Assembly (NCBI RefSeq): GCF_023617245.1
Contig: NZ_CP067396.1
Location: forward strand, 1,240,001 to 1,304,000
DNA from: Lysobacter enzymogenes
GTDB taxonomy: Bacteria > Pseudomonadota > Gammaproteobacteria > Xanthomonadales > Xanthomonadaceae
Reading direction: 5' to 3'
DNA: 64,000 nucleotides
The position numbers were made by a program, and so were the translations under genes. The notes beneath the pieces were generated by a model, which did no database searches, was not told the origin of the DNA, and worked only from the letters and a program-made list of their open reading frames with translations. This document shows positions 27,970 through 36,438 of the stretch, piece after piece (positions within the stretch are counted from its first letter, which is position 1; the number at the start of each line of letters is the position of its first letter).

Positions 27970-28104
27970 CGGCTTGCGTGCGCCGCGGGCGGCGTTCCTG
28001 TGGGACCGGGTAGGATTCTACCCGGCCCGGGCGACGCGGATGCGTGCCGGGGCCGCGCCGTTCAGTCAGATTCCCGCCCGCTTCCGAGTCGGTCCCGCCC
28101 TACG

Positions 28105-28935
28105 ATGCAAACTCCCGGCACCCTGCACATCGTCGCCACCCCGATCGGCAACCTCGGCGACCTGTCGCCGCGCGCGCTGGAGACCCTGCGCACGGTCGCG
28201 GCGATCTGTGCCGAGGACACCCGCCACACCCGCCAGCTGCTGTCCCACTTCGGCCTGGAGCGGCCGCTGCTGGCGCTGCACCAGCACAACGAGGAGCAGC
28301 AGGCGGCGCAGCTGGTGGCGCGGCTGCAGGCGGGCGATTCGCTGGCGCTGGTGTCGGACGCGGGCACGCCGCTGGTCAGCGACCCGGGTTTCCGCCTGGT
28401 CCGCGCCGCGCGCGCGGCCGCGATCAAGGTCTCGCCGGTGCCCGGCGCCTGCGCCGCGATCGCCGCGCTGAGCGTGGCCGGCCTGGCCTCCGACCGCTTC
28501 GCCTTCGAGGGCTTCCTGCCGGCCAAGGCCAGCGCCCGCCGCGAGCGCCTGGGCAAGCTCGCGGCCGAGCCGCGCACCTTGTTGTTCTACGAATCGGCGC
28601 ACCGGATCGAGGAAGCCCTCGACGACATGGCCGCCGCGTTCGGCGGCGCGCGCGCGGCGGTGCTGGCGCGCGAGCTGACCAAGCTGTTCGAGACCGTGCT
28701 CGACGGTCCGCTGGAGGCGCTGGCGGCGCAGGTCAAGGCCGATCCGAACCAGCGCAAGGGCGAGTTCGTGATGATCGTCGAAGGCGCCGGCGACGATGCC
28801 GACGCCAAGGTGATCGAAGGCAAGCGGCTGTACGCCAAGCTCAGCGAGCATCTGCCGCCGTCGACCGCGGCCAAGCTCGCCGCGGAATTGAGCGGGGCGC
28901 CGCGCAAGGCCTTGTACGGCAGCGGCGGCGACTGA
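28105..28935 (+). CDS. rsmI: 16S rRNA (cytidine(1402)-2'-O)-methyltransferase RsmI
   Basis: 276 residues. LHIVATPIGNLGDLSPRALE (7-26), CAEDTRHTRQLL, LVSDAGTPLVSDPGFRLVRA and VPGACAAIAALSVAGLASDR are the tetrapyrrole-methylase-fold SAM motifs specific to RsmI. It methylates the ribose of C1402 in the 30S decoding centre. The frame is open far upstream but MQTPGTLH at 28105 fits the family. The promoter should lie in the 135 bases shared with the divergent lpoA gene. Confidence 0.95.
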   Translation: MQTPGTLHIVATPIGNLGDLSPRALETLRTVAAICAEDTRHTRQLLSHFGLERPLLALHQHNEEQQAAQLVARLQAGDSLALVSDAGTPLVSDPGFRLVRAARAAAIKVSPVPGACAAIAALSVAGLASDRFAFEGFLPAKASARRERLGKLAAEPRTLLFYESAHRIEEALDDMAAAFGGARAAVLARELTKLFETVLDGPLEALAAQVKADPNQRKGEFVMIVEGAGDDADAKVIEGKRLYAKLSEHLPPSTAAKLAAELSGAPRKALYGSGGD

Positions 28936-28941
28936 GCCGGC

Positions 28942-29286
28942 TCAGGAACGGCGCTTGCGCAGCGCGCGCATCGCTTCGGCCAGCGGCCGCAGCAGCTCCG
29001 GCGGGGCCAGCACCTGGAAGTTCCAGAGGTCGTCCGACAGCAGCAGCGGCAGGCCGTGCACGCGCAGCACGGTCTCGCCGCCGTCCAGGCCCAGGTTCTG
29101 CTCCAGGACGAATTCGGCCGAGCCGCCGATCGCGTCCAGGCCGCGCCTGAAATCCTCGCGCAACTGCGTTTCGCTCCAATCGGGCAGATAGTCGGCGAGG
29201 TCGTGCGCGTCCAGCAGGCCGTGCCGGCGCAGCATGCCGCGCGGATACAGCGGGTAGTGGTCTTCGGGATCGACGGGGTCGCTCAT
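28942..29286 (-). CDS. Conserved hypothetical protein, unknown function
   Basis: A 114-residue acidic soluble protein: DPEDHYPLYPRGMLRRHGLL, then SETQLREDFRRGLDAIGGSA and VLRVHGLPLLLSDDLWNFQV, ending in a basic helix RALRKRRS. No known domain is recognised. Codon use matches its neighbours, supporting a real gene. It is convergent with rsmI; both stop codons lie in or next to the palindrome CTGAGCCGGCTCAG (28932-28945), but no T-tract follows on either strand. Confidence 0.6.
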   Translation of the reverse strand: MSDPVDPEDHYPLYPRGMLRRHGLLDAHDLADYLPDWSETQLREDFRRGLDAIGGSAEFVLEQNLGLDGGETVLRVHGLPLLLSDDLWNFQVLAPPELLRPLAEAMRALRKRRS

Positions 29287-29361
29287 CGCGGTCGCGCGGC
29301 CGGTACGGGGGCGGCGTTCACTTTAGCGCTGCGGGGCCGGCGCGCTCGTGCGACAATGCGC

Positions 29362-29735
<374 letters not shown>

Positions 29736-29754
29736 AGGCGAAGCCCCAAAACCC

Positions 29755-29837
29755 AAGTTTGCTGCGCAAACTTCGGGCGCCGGCTATGAGCTTCCAAATC
29801 CCCGCCCCTTCGGGGCGCCCCCTTTACCAAAGGGGGC
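29755..29837. repeat. Three consecutive hairpins downstream of rnpB
   Basis: Perfect inverted repeats: AAGTTTGC TGC GCAAACTT (29755-29773), CGCCCC TTC GGGGCG (29803-29817), and GCCCCCTTT ACC AAAGGGGGC (29817-29837). They could stop read-through from rnpB or be a further intergenic repeat. No gene is seen from 29736 to 30052. Confidence 0.75.
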
Positions 29838-29883
29838 TCTCCTGTAGGTAGGGGCGTTGTGATTTGGAGAGAGGGCTGAATGC

Positions 29884-29986
29884 AGAATCAAAATGGGTTC
29901 CGGCTTTCGCCGGAATGACGGTGGTGGAGGTTCGGCGCACTCCCCACTCTGTCATTCCGGCGAAAGCCGGAACCCATTTTGATTCT
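29884..29986. repeat. REP-like palindrome, family C (copy 2)
   Basis: Long perfect inverted arms: AGAATCAAAATGGGTTCCGG and onward to GGAATGAC, and the complement from GTCATTCC to ATTTTGATTCT, around a spacer of about 30 bases. The same element as at 6.5 kb, in the gap between rnpB and the SnoaL-like lipoprotein gene. Confidence 0.92.
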
Positions 29987-30052
29987 GCCGCTCGATTGCG
30001 CTTCGTCCCGCTCACGCCTCAAGGCGAACCGGTCGCCCGCGCCCGACGCACC

Positions 30053-30652
30053 TCACTGCGCAGCGCCGATCTGCTGCATGAAGGCCTGGTTGTCCCAGAA
30101 CAGCCACTCCTCGACCATCACTCCGTTTTCCCAGCGGCCGAAGGTGGCCATGTCGAGCTTGAACGGTTTGTTGGTCGGCGCCAGGGTCTTGCCGTTGGCC
30201 AGCGCCATCGGGCGGGTGAAGGTGCCTTCCATCACTCCGGTCACCGCGGTCAGGTTGCCCTGGGCGACCTTGATCGGATGGACCTTGATCCGGGTGTCGG
30301 GGGCGAATTCGAACTGCGGCTTGAGCGCGGCGAGGTGCGCGTCCAGGCCGGTCGTGGTGCTGCCGTCGGGGTAATGGACGAGGATGTTCTGGGCGTGGCT
30401 GCGGTGGAAGTGGTCCCATTGCTGGCCGCTGTAGTGGACGAAGTCGAGTTCGTCGAAGGTCTGCAGGTTGCGGTCCTGCTGGGCCTGCTCGGCCTGCAGG
30501 CGCTTGAGCACGGCGGCGTCGGCGCGGGCCGCCGTCAGCGGAACCTGGGCCGGCTGCGGGCGCGCGCAGCCCGCGACGGCCGCGGCGATCAGGACGACAA
30601 GGGGCAGGGCGGCGCCCCGCGGGACGGGTCGAAAGGGGCCGATCGCGCGCAT
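30053..30652 (-). CDS. SnoaL-like (NTF2-fold) lipoprotein
   Basis: 199 residues from ATG 30652, which gives a good lipoprotein signal (ALPLVVLIAAAVAGCARP) and a GGAG 9 bases upstream; the ATG 51 bases further upstream is less likely. The C-terminal domain (HYPDGSTTTGLDAHLAALKP, ALANGKTLAPTNKPFKLDMA, FGRWENGVMVEEWLFWDNQA) is typical of SnoaL-like polyketide-cyclase/ester-cyclase proteins of the NTF2 superfamily. The ligand is unknown. A perfect DnaA-box 9-mer lies between its Shine-Dalgarno and start codon. Confidence 0.8.
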   Translation of the reverse strand: MRAIGPFRPVPRGAALPLVVLIAAAVAGCARPQPAQVPLTAARADAAVLKRLQAEQAQQDRNLQTFDELDFVHYSGQQWDHFHRSHAQNILVHYPDGSTTTGLDAHLAALKPQFEFAPDTRIKVHPIKVAQGNLTAVTGVMEGTFTRPMALANGKTLAPTNKPFKLDMATFGRWENGVMVEEWLFWDNQAFMQQIGAAQ

Positions 30653-30661
30653 TGTGGATAA
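30653..30661 (-). promoter_or_regulatory. Consensus DnaA box sequence
   Basis: TGTGGATAA on the plus strand, that is TTATCCACA on the minus strand, matches the 9-mer DnaA box exactly. A one-mismatch site AGTGGATAA lies at 30912-30920. One exact site could arise by chance in 64 kb. Confidence 0.35.
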
Positions 30662-30862
30662 CTCCGGGACAAGTCGTCGCCACGCTAGGGCGAGGCACGT
30701 CAAATGAATGTCGAGTCCACCCTACGCCGGCGAATTGGACGCCGCACGTCCAGCCCCATAGCCGAGGCCGATCATCCTTTGCATTCCGATGCTTAGCGCC
30801 GATTCGCGCAAACCGCCGCAATTTCAGCAGGGTGAAGAAAATGTGACGGCGCTCGCGCCAGG

Positions 30863-30935
30863 GTCACTTTGTGACGTTAATAGTCTCAAAACCTGAGACG
30901 AAACAACGCTTAGTGGATAAGTCTTGAATAAGACT
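30863..30935. repeat. Cluster of three perfect inverted repeats in an AT-rich leader
   Basis: GTCAC TTT GTGAC (30863-30875), GTCTCA AAACC TGAGAC (30883-30899) and AGTCTT GAAT AAGACT (30920-30935) follow one another upstream of the mraZ promoter. The surrounding 30830-30990 is clearly richer in A+T than the rest of the window. Such sites may bind regulators of the dcw operon. Confidence 0.7.
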
Positions 30936-30990
30936 CTGAAGTTCTTCGCAAGCCATTGATGCGCCTAGCGAAATTGAGTCAGGAAAGTTG

Positions 30991-31051
30991 TTGACAACCC
31001 GTTGCGCCCTGCTAATGTGGGCATCCGAGGGAAAACCGGGGTTTTTGTGGT
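30991..31051 (+). promoter_or_regulatory. mraZ (dcw) promoter with MraZ boxes
   Basis: The -35 box TTGACA is at 30991-30996 and a TG-extended -10 TAATGT at 31013-31018, spacer 16. Starting at the -10, GTGGG (31017), GAGGG (31027), CGGGG (31037) and GTGGT (31047) recur at exactly 10-base intervals, the spacing of MraZ binding repeats. MraZ should repress its own operon here. Confidence 0.75.
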
Positions 31052-31135
31052 TTTCGGAGGCCAGTCGTCCCGGTCGGTAGGGACGAATGAACGAGGCGAC
31101 CCGTCCGGTAGAGACGGGAGCCCACAAGGTGCGCA

Positions 31136-31582
31136 ATGTTCCAGGGCGAGACCGCCATCACGATCGACGACAAGGGCCGGCTGGCGGTGCCCACCGCCTA
31201 CCGCGAACTCGTCGCGCGCGAATGCGACAACCGCCTGGTCATCACCTACAACCCGTTCGAGTCCGGCTCTCTCTATCTCTATCCGCTGACGATCTGGGAG
31301 CGCGTGCGCGATCAGGTCAACAAGCTGCCCAAGGCCAAGGCGGTCAACCGCACGATGCAGCTCAAGCTGGTCGGCGCCGCCGCGTTCGTCGAACTCGACA
31401 GCAACGGCCGCATCACCGTGCCCCCCAGCCACCGCGCCGCGGTCGGCATCGAGAAGAAGGCGGTGCTGCTGGGCATGGGCGACAAGTTCGAACTTTGGAG
31501 CGAGCAGGCGCATCACGCGCAGATCCGTCAGACCATCAGCGACGACGATCTGAGCGACGAGCTGCTCGACCTGCAGCTATGA
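31136..31582 (+). CDS. mraZ: Transcriptional regulator MraZ
   Basis: First gene of the dcw cluster. 148 residues with two AbrB-like beta-alpha-beta modules: MFQGETAITIDDKGRLAVPT at 1-20 and AFVELDSNGRITVPPSHRAA at about 82-101. MraZ forms a ring that binds direct repeats in its own promoter; suitable repeats are present at 31017-31051. Its TGA overlaps the rsmH ATG (ATGA). Confidence 0.96.
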   Translation: MFQGETAITIDDKGRLAVPTAYRELVARECDNRLVITYNPFESGSLYLYPLTIWERVRDQVNKLPKAKAVNRTMQLKLVGAAAFVELDSNGRITVPPSHRAAVGIEKKAVLLGMGDKFELWSEQAHHAQIRQTISDDDLSDELLDLQL

Positions 31583-32640
31583 CGGACGGTGGCATGGAAC
31601 GCACTCACGCGCGATCCGGCCACCTTCCCGTGATGTATCGGCAGGCGCTGGAAGGCCTGCGGGTGCACGGGAACGGAGCCTATCTGGACGGCACGTTCGG
31701 ACGCGGCGGGCATGCCCGCGGCGTGCTCTCCCAATTGCAGGCCGGAGGACGGTTGCTGGTGATGGACAAGGATCCCGAAGCGATCGCCGTGGCCGAACGC
31801 GAGTTCGGCGCCGATCCGCGCGTGTCCATCCATCGCGGCAGCTTCGCCGAGCTCGCTCATTGGGACGCCACCGCCGGCGGCCTCGACGGCGTGCTGCTCG
31901 ACCTGGGCGTGTCCTCGCCGCAGCTCGACGTGGCCGAGCGCGGTTTCAGCTTCGGCAAGGACGGCCCGCTGGACATGCGCATGGATCCCGACAGCGGGCA
32001 GAGCGCGGCGCAGTGGCTCAACAGCGCCGCCGAGAAGGACATCGCCGACGTGCTGTGGACCTACGGCGAGGAGCGCCAGAGCCGCCGCATCGCCCGCGCG
32101 ATCCTCGCTCGCCGCGCCGCCCAGCCGCTGGCGCGCACCGCCGAGCTGGCCGAAGTGATCGCCCAGGCGATGCCGCGCGGCGACCAGAAGATCCATCCGG
32201 CCACGCGCAGCTTCCAGGCGATCCGCATCTTCATCAACCGCGAGCTGGCCGACCTGGAAGCCGGGCTCGACGCCGCGCTGGCGCGGCTGAAGCCGGGCGG
32301 GCGGCTGGCGGTGATCAGCTTCCATTCGCTGGAAGACCGCATCGTCAAGCAGTTCATCGTCCGCCATTCCAAGGCCCCGCCGAGCAACCGCCGGTTGCCG
32401 GTCGAGATCGCGTTCACCCCGACCCTGCTCGCCGTCGGCGGCGCGCAGAAGGCCGACGAGGACGAACTCGCGACCAATCCGCGCGCGCGCAGCGCGGTGC
32501 TGCGCGTGGCCGAAAAGCTGGGCGCTGCGGGACCAGGGACCGGGGACCGGGGACCCGGCAAGGCCGAGGCGGACGTTTCTGGGCATTCGCGGGTTCCGGG
32601 TCCCGGGTCCCCGGTCCCGAGCGCAGGAGGCGCGGCATGA
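31579..32640 (+). CDS. rsmH: 16S rRNA (cytosine(1402)-N4)-methyltransferase RsmH
   Basis: 353 residues. SGHLPVMYRQALEGLRVHGN, YLDGTFGRGGHARGVL (SAM motif I), GVLLDLGVSSPQLDVAERGF and HPATRSFQAIRIFINRE followed by LAVISFHSLEDRIVKQF are RsmH hallmarks. It partners RsmI on C1402. ATG 31579 couples to mraZ; ATG 31594 is an alternative. The last 35 or so residues (GPGTGDRGPGK ... SRVPGPGSPVPSAGG) are encoded by a palindromic repeat (family D) and are not part of the normal fold. Overlaps ftsL by 4 bases. Confidence 0.95.
   Translation: MTDGGMERTHARSGHLPVMYRQALEGLRVHGNGAYLDGTFGRGGHARGVLSQLQAGGRLLVMDKDPEAIAVAEREFGADPRVSIHRGSFAELAHWDATAGGLDGVLLDLGVSSPQLDVAERGFSFGKDGPLDMRMDPDSGQSAAQWLNSAAEKDIADVLWTYGEERQSRRIARAILARRAAQPLARTAELAEVIAQAMPRGDQKIHPATRSFQAIRIFINRELADLEAGLDAALARLKPGGRLAVISFHSLEDRIVKQFIVRHSKAPPSNRRLPVEIAFTPTLLAVGGAQKADEDELATNPRARSAVLRVAEKLGAAGPGTGDRGPGKAEADVSGHSRVPGPGSPVPSAGGAA
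32529..32619. repeat. Palindromic repeat, family D, inside the 3' end of rsmH
   Basis: Left arm GGGACCAGGGACCGGGGACC and following GGGGACCCGG; right arm GGGTCCCGGGTCCCCGGTCC. The spacer is about 40 bases. Translated in frame it gives a Gly/Pro-rich tail on RsmH. A related copy, with GGGATTCGGGATTCGG arms, is in the 5' end of the Nudix-TenI gene. Confidence 0.8.
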
Positions 32641-32900
32641 TGCGCCTGCTGCTGATCCTGCTGATCGTCGCCAACGTCGCCTCGGCGCTGCTGGTGGTGT
32701 TCGCGCGCCACGAGCACCGCCAGCTGTTCGTGCAGCTCAACAAGCTGCAGCGCGAGCGCGACGAGCTCAACATCGAATTCGGCCGGCTGCAGCTGGAACA
32801 GGCGACCTGGGCCGAGAGCAACCGCATCGACCAGGTCGCGCGCGAGCGCATCGGGATGCGGTTCCCCGAGGGCGCCGAAACCGTGGTGATCCGGCCATGA
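32637..32900 (+). CDS. ftsL: Cell division protein FtsL
   Basis: An 87-residue bitopic protein: one membrane helix LLLILLIVANVASALLVVFA (residues 4-23), then a periplasmic leucine-zipper-like coiled coil (RQLFVQLNKLQRERDELNIE) ending IDQVARERIGMRFPEGAETV. FtsL forms the FtsQLB complex that activates FtsWI. It begins ATGATG, overlaps rsmH by 4 bases and ftsI by 4 bases. Confidence 0.93.
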   Translation: MMRLLLILLIVANVASALLVVFARHEHRQLFVQLNKLQRERDELNIEFGRLQLEQATWAESNRIDQVARERIGMRFPEGAETVVIRP

Positions 32901-34918
32901 GCGGCGCGCGCAAGAATCGCGGCAACGGCCGCAGCGGACCGCTCGACCGCGTGCTCGGCGCGCGCGCCGGCCGCGGCGGCCTGGACCGCCTGGTCGAGAA
33001 CCTCGGCGACGGCTTCGCCCGCCTGCGCGAGGAGCGCGGCCGCGGCAACAAGCCGCGCGGCCGCAACCTGCAGTTCAACCTGCGCAACCGGCTGATGCTG
33101 GTCGGCGGCGCGCTCGGCCTGTGCGCGGTCGCGCTGGTCGCCCGCGCGCTCGACCTGCAGGTGATCAGCAACGACTTCTACCGCCAGCAGGGCGATGCGC
33201 GCTCGCTGCGCGAGATCCCGATCCCGACCTCGCGCGGCATGATCACCGACCGCAACGGCGAGCCGCTGGCGGTGTCCACGCCGGTGGAGTCGGTGTGGGC
33301 GAACCCGAAGGAACTGGCCAAGAACACCGAGCGCCTGCCGGAGCTAGCCAAGGCGCTGGACGTGGCCCCGGACGAACTGGCGCGCAAGCTGGCGCAGCGT
33401 TCGGGCAAGGAGTTCATGTACCTCAAGCGCCGCATCAACCCCGACGAGGCGCGGCAGATCCTGGCGCTGAAGGTGCCGGGCGTGTTCTCGCAGCGCGAGT
33501 TCCGCCGCTTCTACCCGCAGGGCGAGGCGATGGCGCACGTGCTGGGCTACACCAACATCGACGACCGCGGCCAGGAAGGCCTGGAACTCGCGTTCGACCA
33601 CGAGCTGCGCGGCAAGCCCGGGACCAAGCGGGTGATCCGCGACGGCGCCGGCCGCATCGTCGAGAACGTCGACCTGGTGCGCAGCGCCGAGCCGGGCAAG
33701 GACCTGACCCTGACCCTGGACCGCCGCATCCAGTACCTGACCTACCGCGAGCTGCGCCGCGCGCTCAACGACACCGGTGCGTCCAGCGCCTCGGCGGTGG
33801 TGCTCGACATCGAGACCGGCGAAGTGCTGGCGATGGCCAACCTGCCGACCTACAACCCGAACCTGCCGGGCGCCGGCAACCGCGACACCCACCGCAACCG
33901 CGCCGTCACCGACGTGGTCGAGCCGGGTTCGACGATGAAGCCGGTTACCGTCGCCGCCGCGCTGAGCAAGGGCTCGGTGACGCCGCAGACCCTGGTCAAC
34001 ACCACCCCGGGCTGGATGCCCAACGGCCGCTACCGCATCACCGACACCCACAACAACGGCGTGCTGACCGTCACCGGCGTCATCACCAAGAGCTCGAACG
34101 TCGGCGCGGCCAAGCTCGCGCTGCCGCTGCCGAACGACTACTACTACAACTTCATCCACAGCTTCGGCTATGGCAGCAAGCCGGGCAGCGGCTTCCCGGG
34201 CGAGTCCTCGGGCCTGCTCGCGCCGCCGCAGCGCTGGAGCGGGACGACCAAAGCCACCATGTCCTACGGCTACGGCCTGTCGGCCACGCCGCTGCAGATC
34301 GCGATGGTGTACGCGGCGATGGCCAACGGCGGCAAGCTGATCGCGCCGACCTTCGTCAAGGGCCAGCGCAACGAGGGCAAGCAGGTGCTCGAACCGGTCG
34401 TGGCCGGCGAGATCATGCGCATGATGCAGACCGTGACCGAGCCCGGCGGCACCGCCAAGCAAGCGGCGATCCTGGGCTATCACGTCGCCGGCAAGACCGG
34501 CACCACGCGCAAGTTCAGCGCCACCGGCGGCTATTCCAAGAAGTACGTGTCGCTGTTCGCCGGCGTGGTGCCGGTGGAGAAGCCGCGCTTCTCGATGGTG
34601 GTGGTGGTCAGCGAACCCGATCCGACCAAGAAGGGCTACTACGGCGGTTCGGTGTCCGGCCCGGTGTTCCGCAACGTCATGGACGGCGCGCTGCGGCTGA
34701 TGGACGTGGCGCCGGACGACATCGAGACCTGGATGGCGGTGCAGGCCGCGGCCGAGGCCAAGCGGCAGAAGCAAAACGGCGGCAAGCCGGTGGGGCCGGT
34801 GGTGCCGGCGTCCACGCGCTCGGCCGCCAAGCCGCCGCTCAGGCCCGACAACGCGCCGATCGCCGCGGGCCTGCCGGCGACGGTGGCCCAGGCCTCCACG
34901 CACGGAGGCGCGCAATGA
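32897..34918 (+). CDS. ftsI: Septal peptidoglycan transpeptidase FtsI (PBP3)
   Basis: 673 residues. A basic cytoplasmic region of about 60 residues, longer than in E. coli, precedes the membrane helix (about 65-84, RLMLVGGALGLCAVALVARA). The dimerisation domain starts RGMITDRNGEPLAVST. Penicillin-binding motifs are S345TMK (EPGSTMKP), S399-S-N (KSSNVG) and K533TG (AGKTGTTRKF). A Lys/Pro-rich tail follows. It cross-links septal peptidoglycan with FtsW. Overlaps murE by 4 bases. Confidence 0.97.
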   Translation: MSGARKNRGNGRSGPLDRVLGARAGRGGLDRLVENLGDGFARLREERGRGNKPRGRNLQFNLRNRLMLVGGALGLCAVALVARALDLQVISNDFYRQQGDARSLREIPIPTSRGMITDRNGEPLAVSTPVESVWANPKELAKNTERLPELAKALDVAPDELARKLAQRSGKEFMYLKRRINPDEARQILALKVPGVFSQREFRRFYPQGEAMAHVLGYTNIDDRGQEGLELAFDHELRGKPGTKRVIRDGAGRIVENVDLVRSAEPGKDLTLTLDRRIQYLTYRELRRALNDTGASSASAVVLDIETGEVLAMANLPTYNPNLPGAGNRDTHRNRAVTDVVEPGSTMKPVTVAAALSKGSVTPQTLVNTTPGWMPNGRYRITDTHNNGVLTVTGVITKSSNVGAAKLALPLPNDYYYNFIHSFGYGSKPGSGFPGESSGLLAPPQRWSGTTKATMSYGYGLSATPLQIAMVYAAMANGGKLIAPTFVKGQRNEGKQVLEPVVAGEIMRMMQTVTEPGGTAKQAAILGYHVAGKTGTTRKFSATGGYSKKYVSLFAGVVPVEKPRFSMVVVVSEPDPTKKGYYGGSVSGPVFRNVMDGALRLMDVAPDDIETWMAVQAAAEAKRQKQNGGKPVGPVVPASTRSAAKPPLRPDNAPIAAGLPATVAQASTHGGAQ

Positions 34919-36438
34919 GCCGCTCGATGCTCCTGTCAGAGCTGCTGCCCGACGTCGCCGGTATCCCCGGCGATCTGCGCATCGGTGGGTTGGTGATGGA
35001 CAGCCGCGCGGTACGCGCGGGCGACGCCTTCGTCGCCATCGCCGGTTTCGGCGCGCACGGACTCAAGTTCGTCGAGCAGGCGCGCGCGTCCGGCGCGGCC
35101 GCGATCCTGTTCGAGCCGCCGGCGCCGGACGACCTGCCAGCGCCGGCCGACGCCATCGCCGTGCCTGGGCTGCGTTCGCGTCTGGGCGAGATGGGCGACG
35201 CCTTCCATGGCCGTCCCAGCGCGTCGATGCGCGTGGTCGGGGTTACCGGCACCAACGGCAAGACCTCGACCGTGCAGCTGATCGCGCAGGCCTGGCACCT
35301 GCTCGGCCTGTCCTGCGGGACTATCGGCACGCTCGGCGCCGGCCTGTACGGACAGGTCGTGCCGAACGGCTTCACCACCCCGCTGGTGCTGCCGTTGCAC
35401 GAGCTGCTGGCCGGCATGCGCGACGCCGGTGCGCAGGCGGTGGCGATGGAAGTCTCCTCGCACGCGCTCGACCAGGGCCGCGTGGCCGGCGTGCATTTCG
35501 ACGTCGGCGTGTTCACCAACCTCACCCGCGACCACCTGGACTACCACGGCGACATGGCCAGCTACGGCGCGGCCAAGGCGCGGCTGTTCGGCTGGGACGG
35601 GCTGAAGGCGGCGGCGATCAACCTCGACGACGAGTTCGGCCGCGAACTGCTCGCGCAGCTGCCCAAGCGCGTACGCGGCATCGGCCTGAGCTCGCGCGGC
35701 CAGGCCGGCGCGAGCGTGCGCGCGGACCGGCTGAGCTTCGACAGCCGCGGCATCGGTTTCGACCTGGTCGTCGGCGGCAAGGCCCACCCGGTGGCCTCGC
35801 GCCTGCTCGGCCGCTTCAACGTCGACAACCTGCTGGCGGTGGCCGGCGCGCTGTATGCGTTGGAGCAGGAGCCGGCGACCATCGCGCGGGTGCTGTCGCA
35901 GCTCGAACCGATCCACGGCCGCATGAACCGGCTCGGCGGCGACGGCCGCCTGCCGCTGGTGGTGATCGACTACGCCCACACCCCCGACGCGCTGGAGCAG
36001 GCGCTGGCCTCGCTGCGCGCGCACGCGCAGGCGCGGCTGATCTGCGTGTTCGGCTGCGGCGGCGAGCGCGACCGCGGCAAGCGTCCGCAGATGGCGGCGA
36101 TCGCCGAGCACGGCGCGGACCTGGCCATCGTCACCGACGACAACCCCCGCGGCGAGGACGGCGACGTCATCGTCGCCGACATCCTCGAAGGCTTTCGCGA
36201 CCCGCAGCGCGCGCTGGTGCTGCGCGACCGCCGCGCCGCGATCGAGCGCGCGATCGCCGAAGCCGGCCCCGACGACATCGTGCTGGTGGCCGGCAAGGGC
36301 CACGAGCCTTACCAGGAAATCCACGGCGTGCGGCATCCCTTCGACGACACCTTGATCGCGCGCGCCGCGCTGGAGGCGCGGGCGCCGCACATGGATGTGC
36401 AAGTGCCGCGCGCCCAGGATGGGCAGGAGCGGCCATGA
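34915..36438 (+). CDS. murE: UDP-MurNAc-L-Ala-D-Glu:meso-diaminopimelate ligase
   Basis: 507 residues. P-loop VTGTNGKTS at 110-118, carbamoylated lysine region SYGAAKARLF (K221), and the meso-DAP selectivity motif DNPR at 409-412 (TDDNPRGEDG), so it adds meso-diaminopimelate, not lysine. GAGKGHEPYQ-type closing motif is present (VAGKGHEPYQEIHG). Overlaps ftsI and murF by 4 bases each. Confidence 0.97.
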   Translation: MSRSMLLSELLPDVAGIPGDLRIGGLVMDSRAVRAGDAFVAIAGFGAHGLKFVEQARASGAAAILFEPPAPDDLPAPADAIAVPGLRSRLGEMGDAFHGRPSASMRVVGVTGTNGKTSTVQLIAQAWHLLGLSCGTIGTLGAGLYGQVVPNGFTTPLVLPLHELLAGMRDAGAQAVAMEVSSHALDQGRVAGVHFDVGVFTNLTRDHLDYHGDMASYGAAKARLFGWDGLKAAAINLDDEFGRELLAQLPKRVRGIGLSSRGQAGASVRADRLSFDSRGIGFDLVVGGKAHPVASRLLGRFNVDNLLAVAGALYALEQEPATIARVLSQLEPIHGRMNRLGGDGRLPLVVIDYAHTPDALEQALASLRAHAQARLICVFGCGGERDRGKRPQMAAIAEHGADLAIVTDDNPRGEDGDVIVADILEGFRDPQRALVLRDRRAAIERAIAEAGPDDIVLVAGKGHEPYQEIHGVRHPFDDTLIARAALEARAPHMDVQVPRAQDGQERP

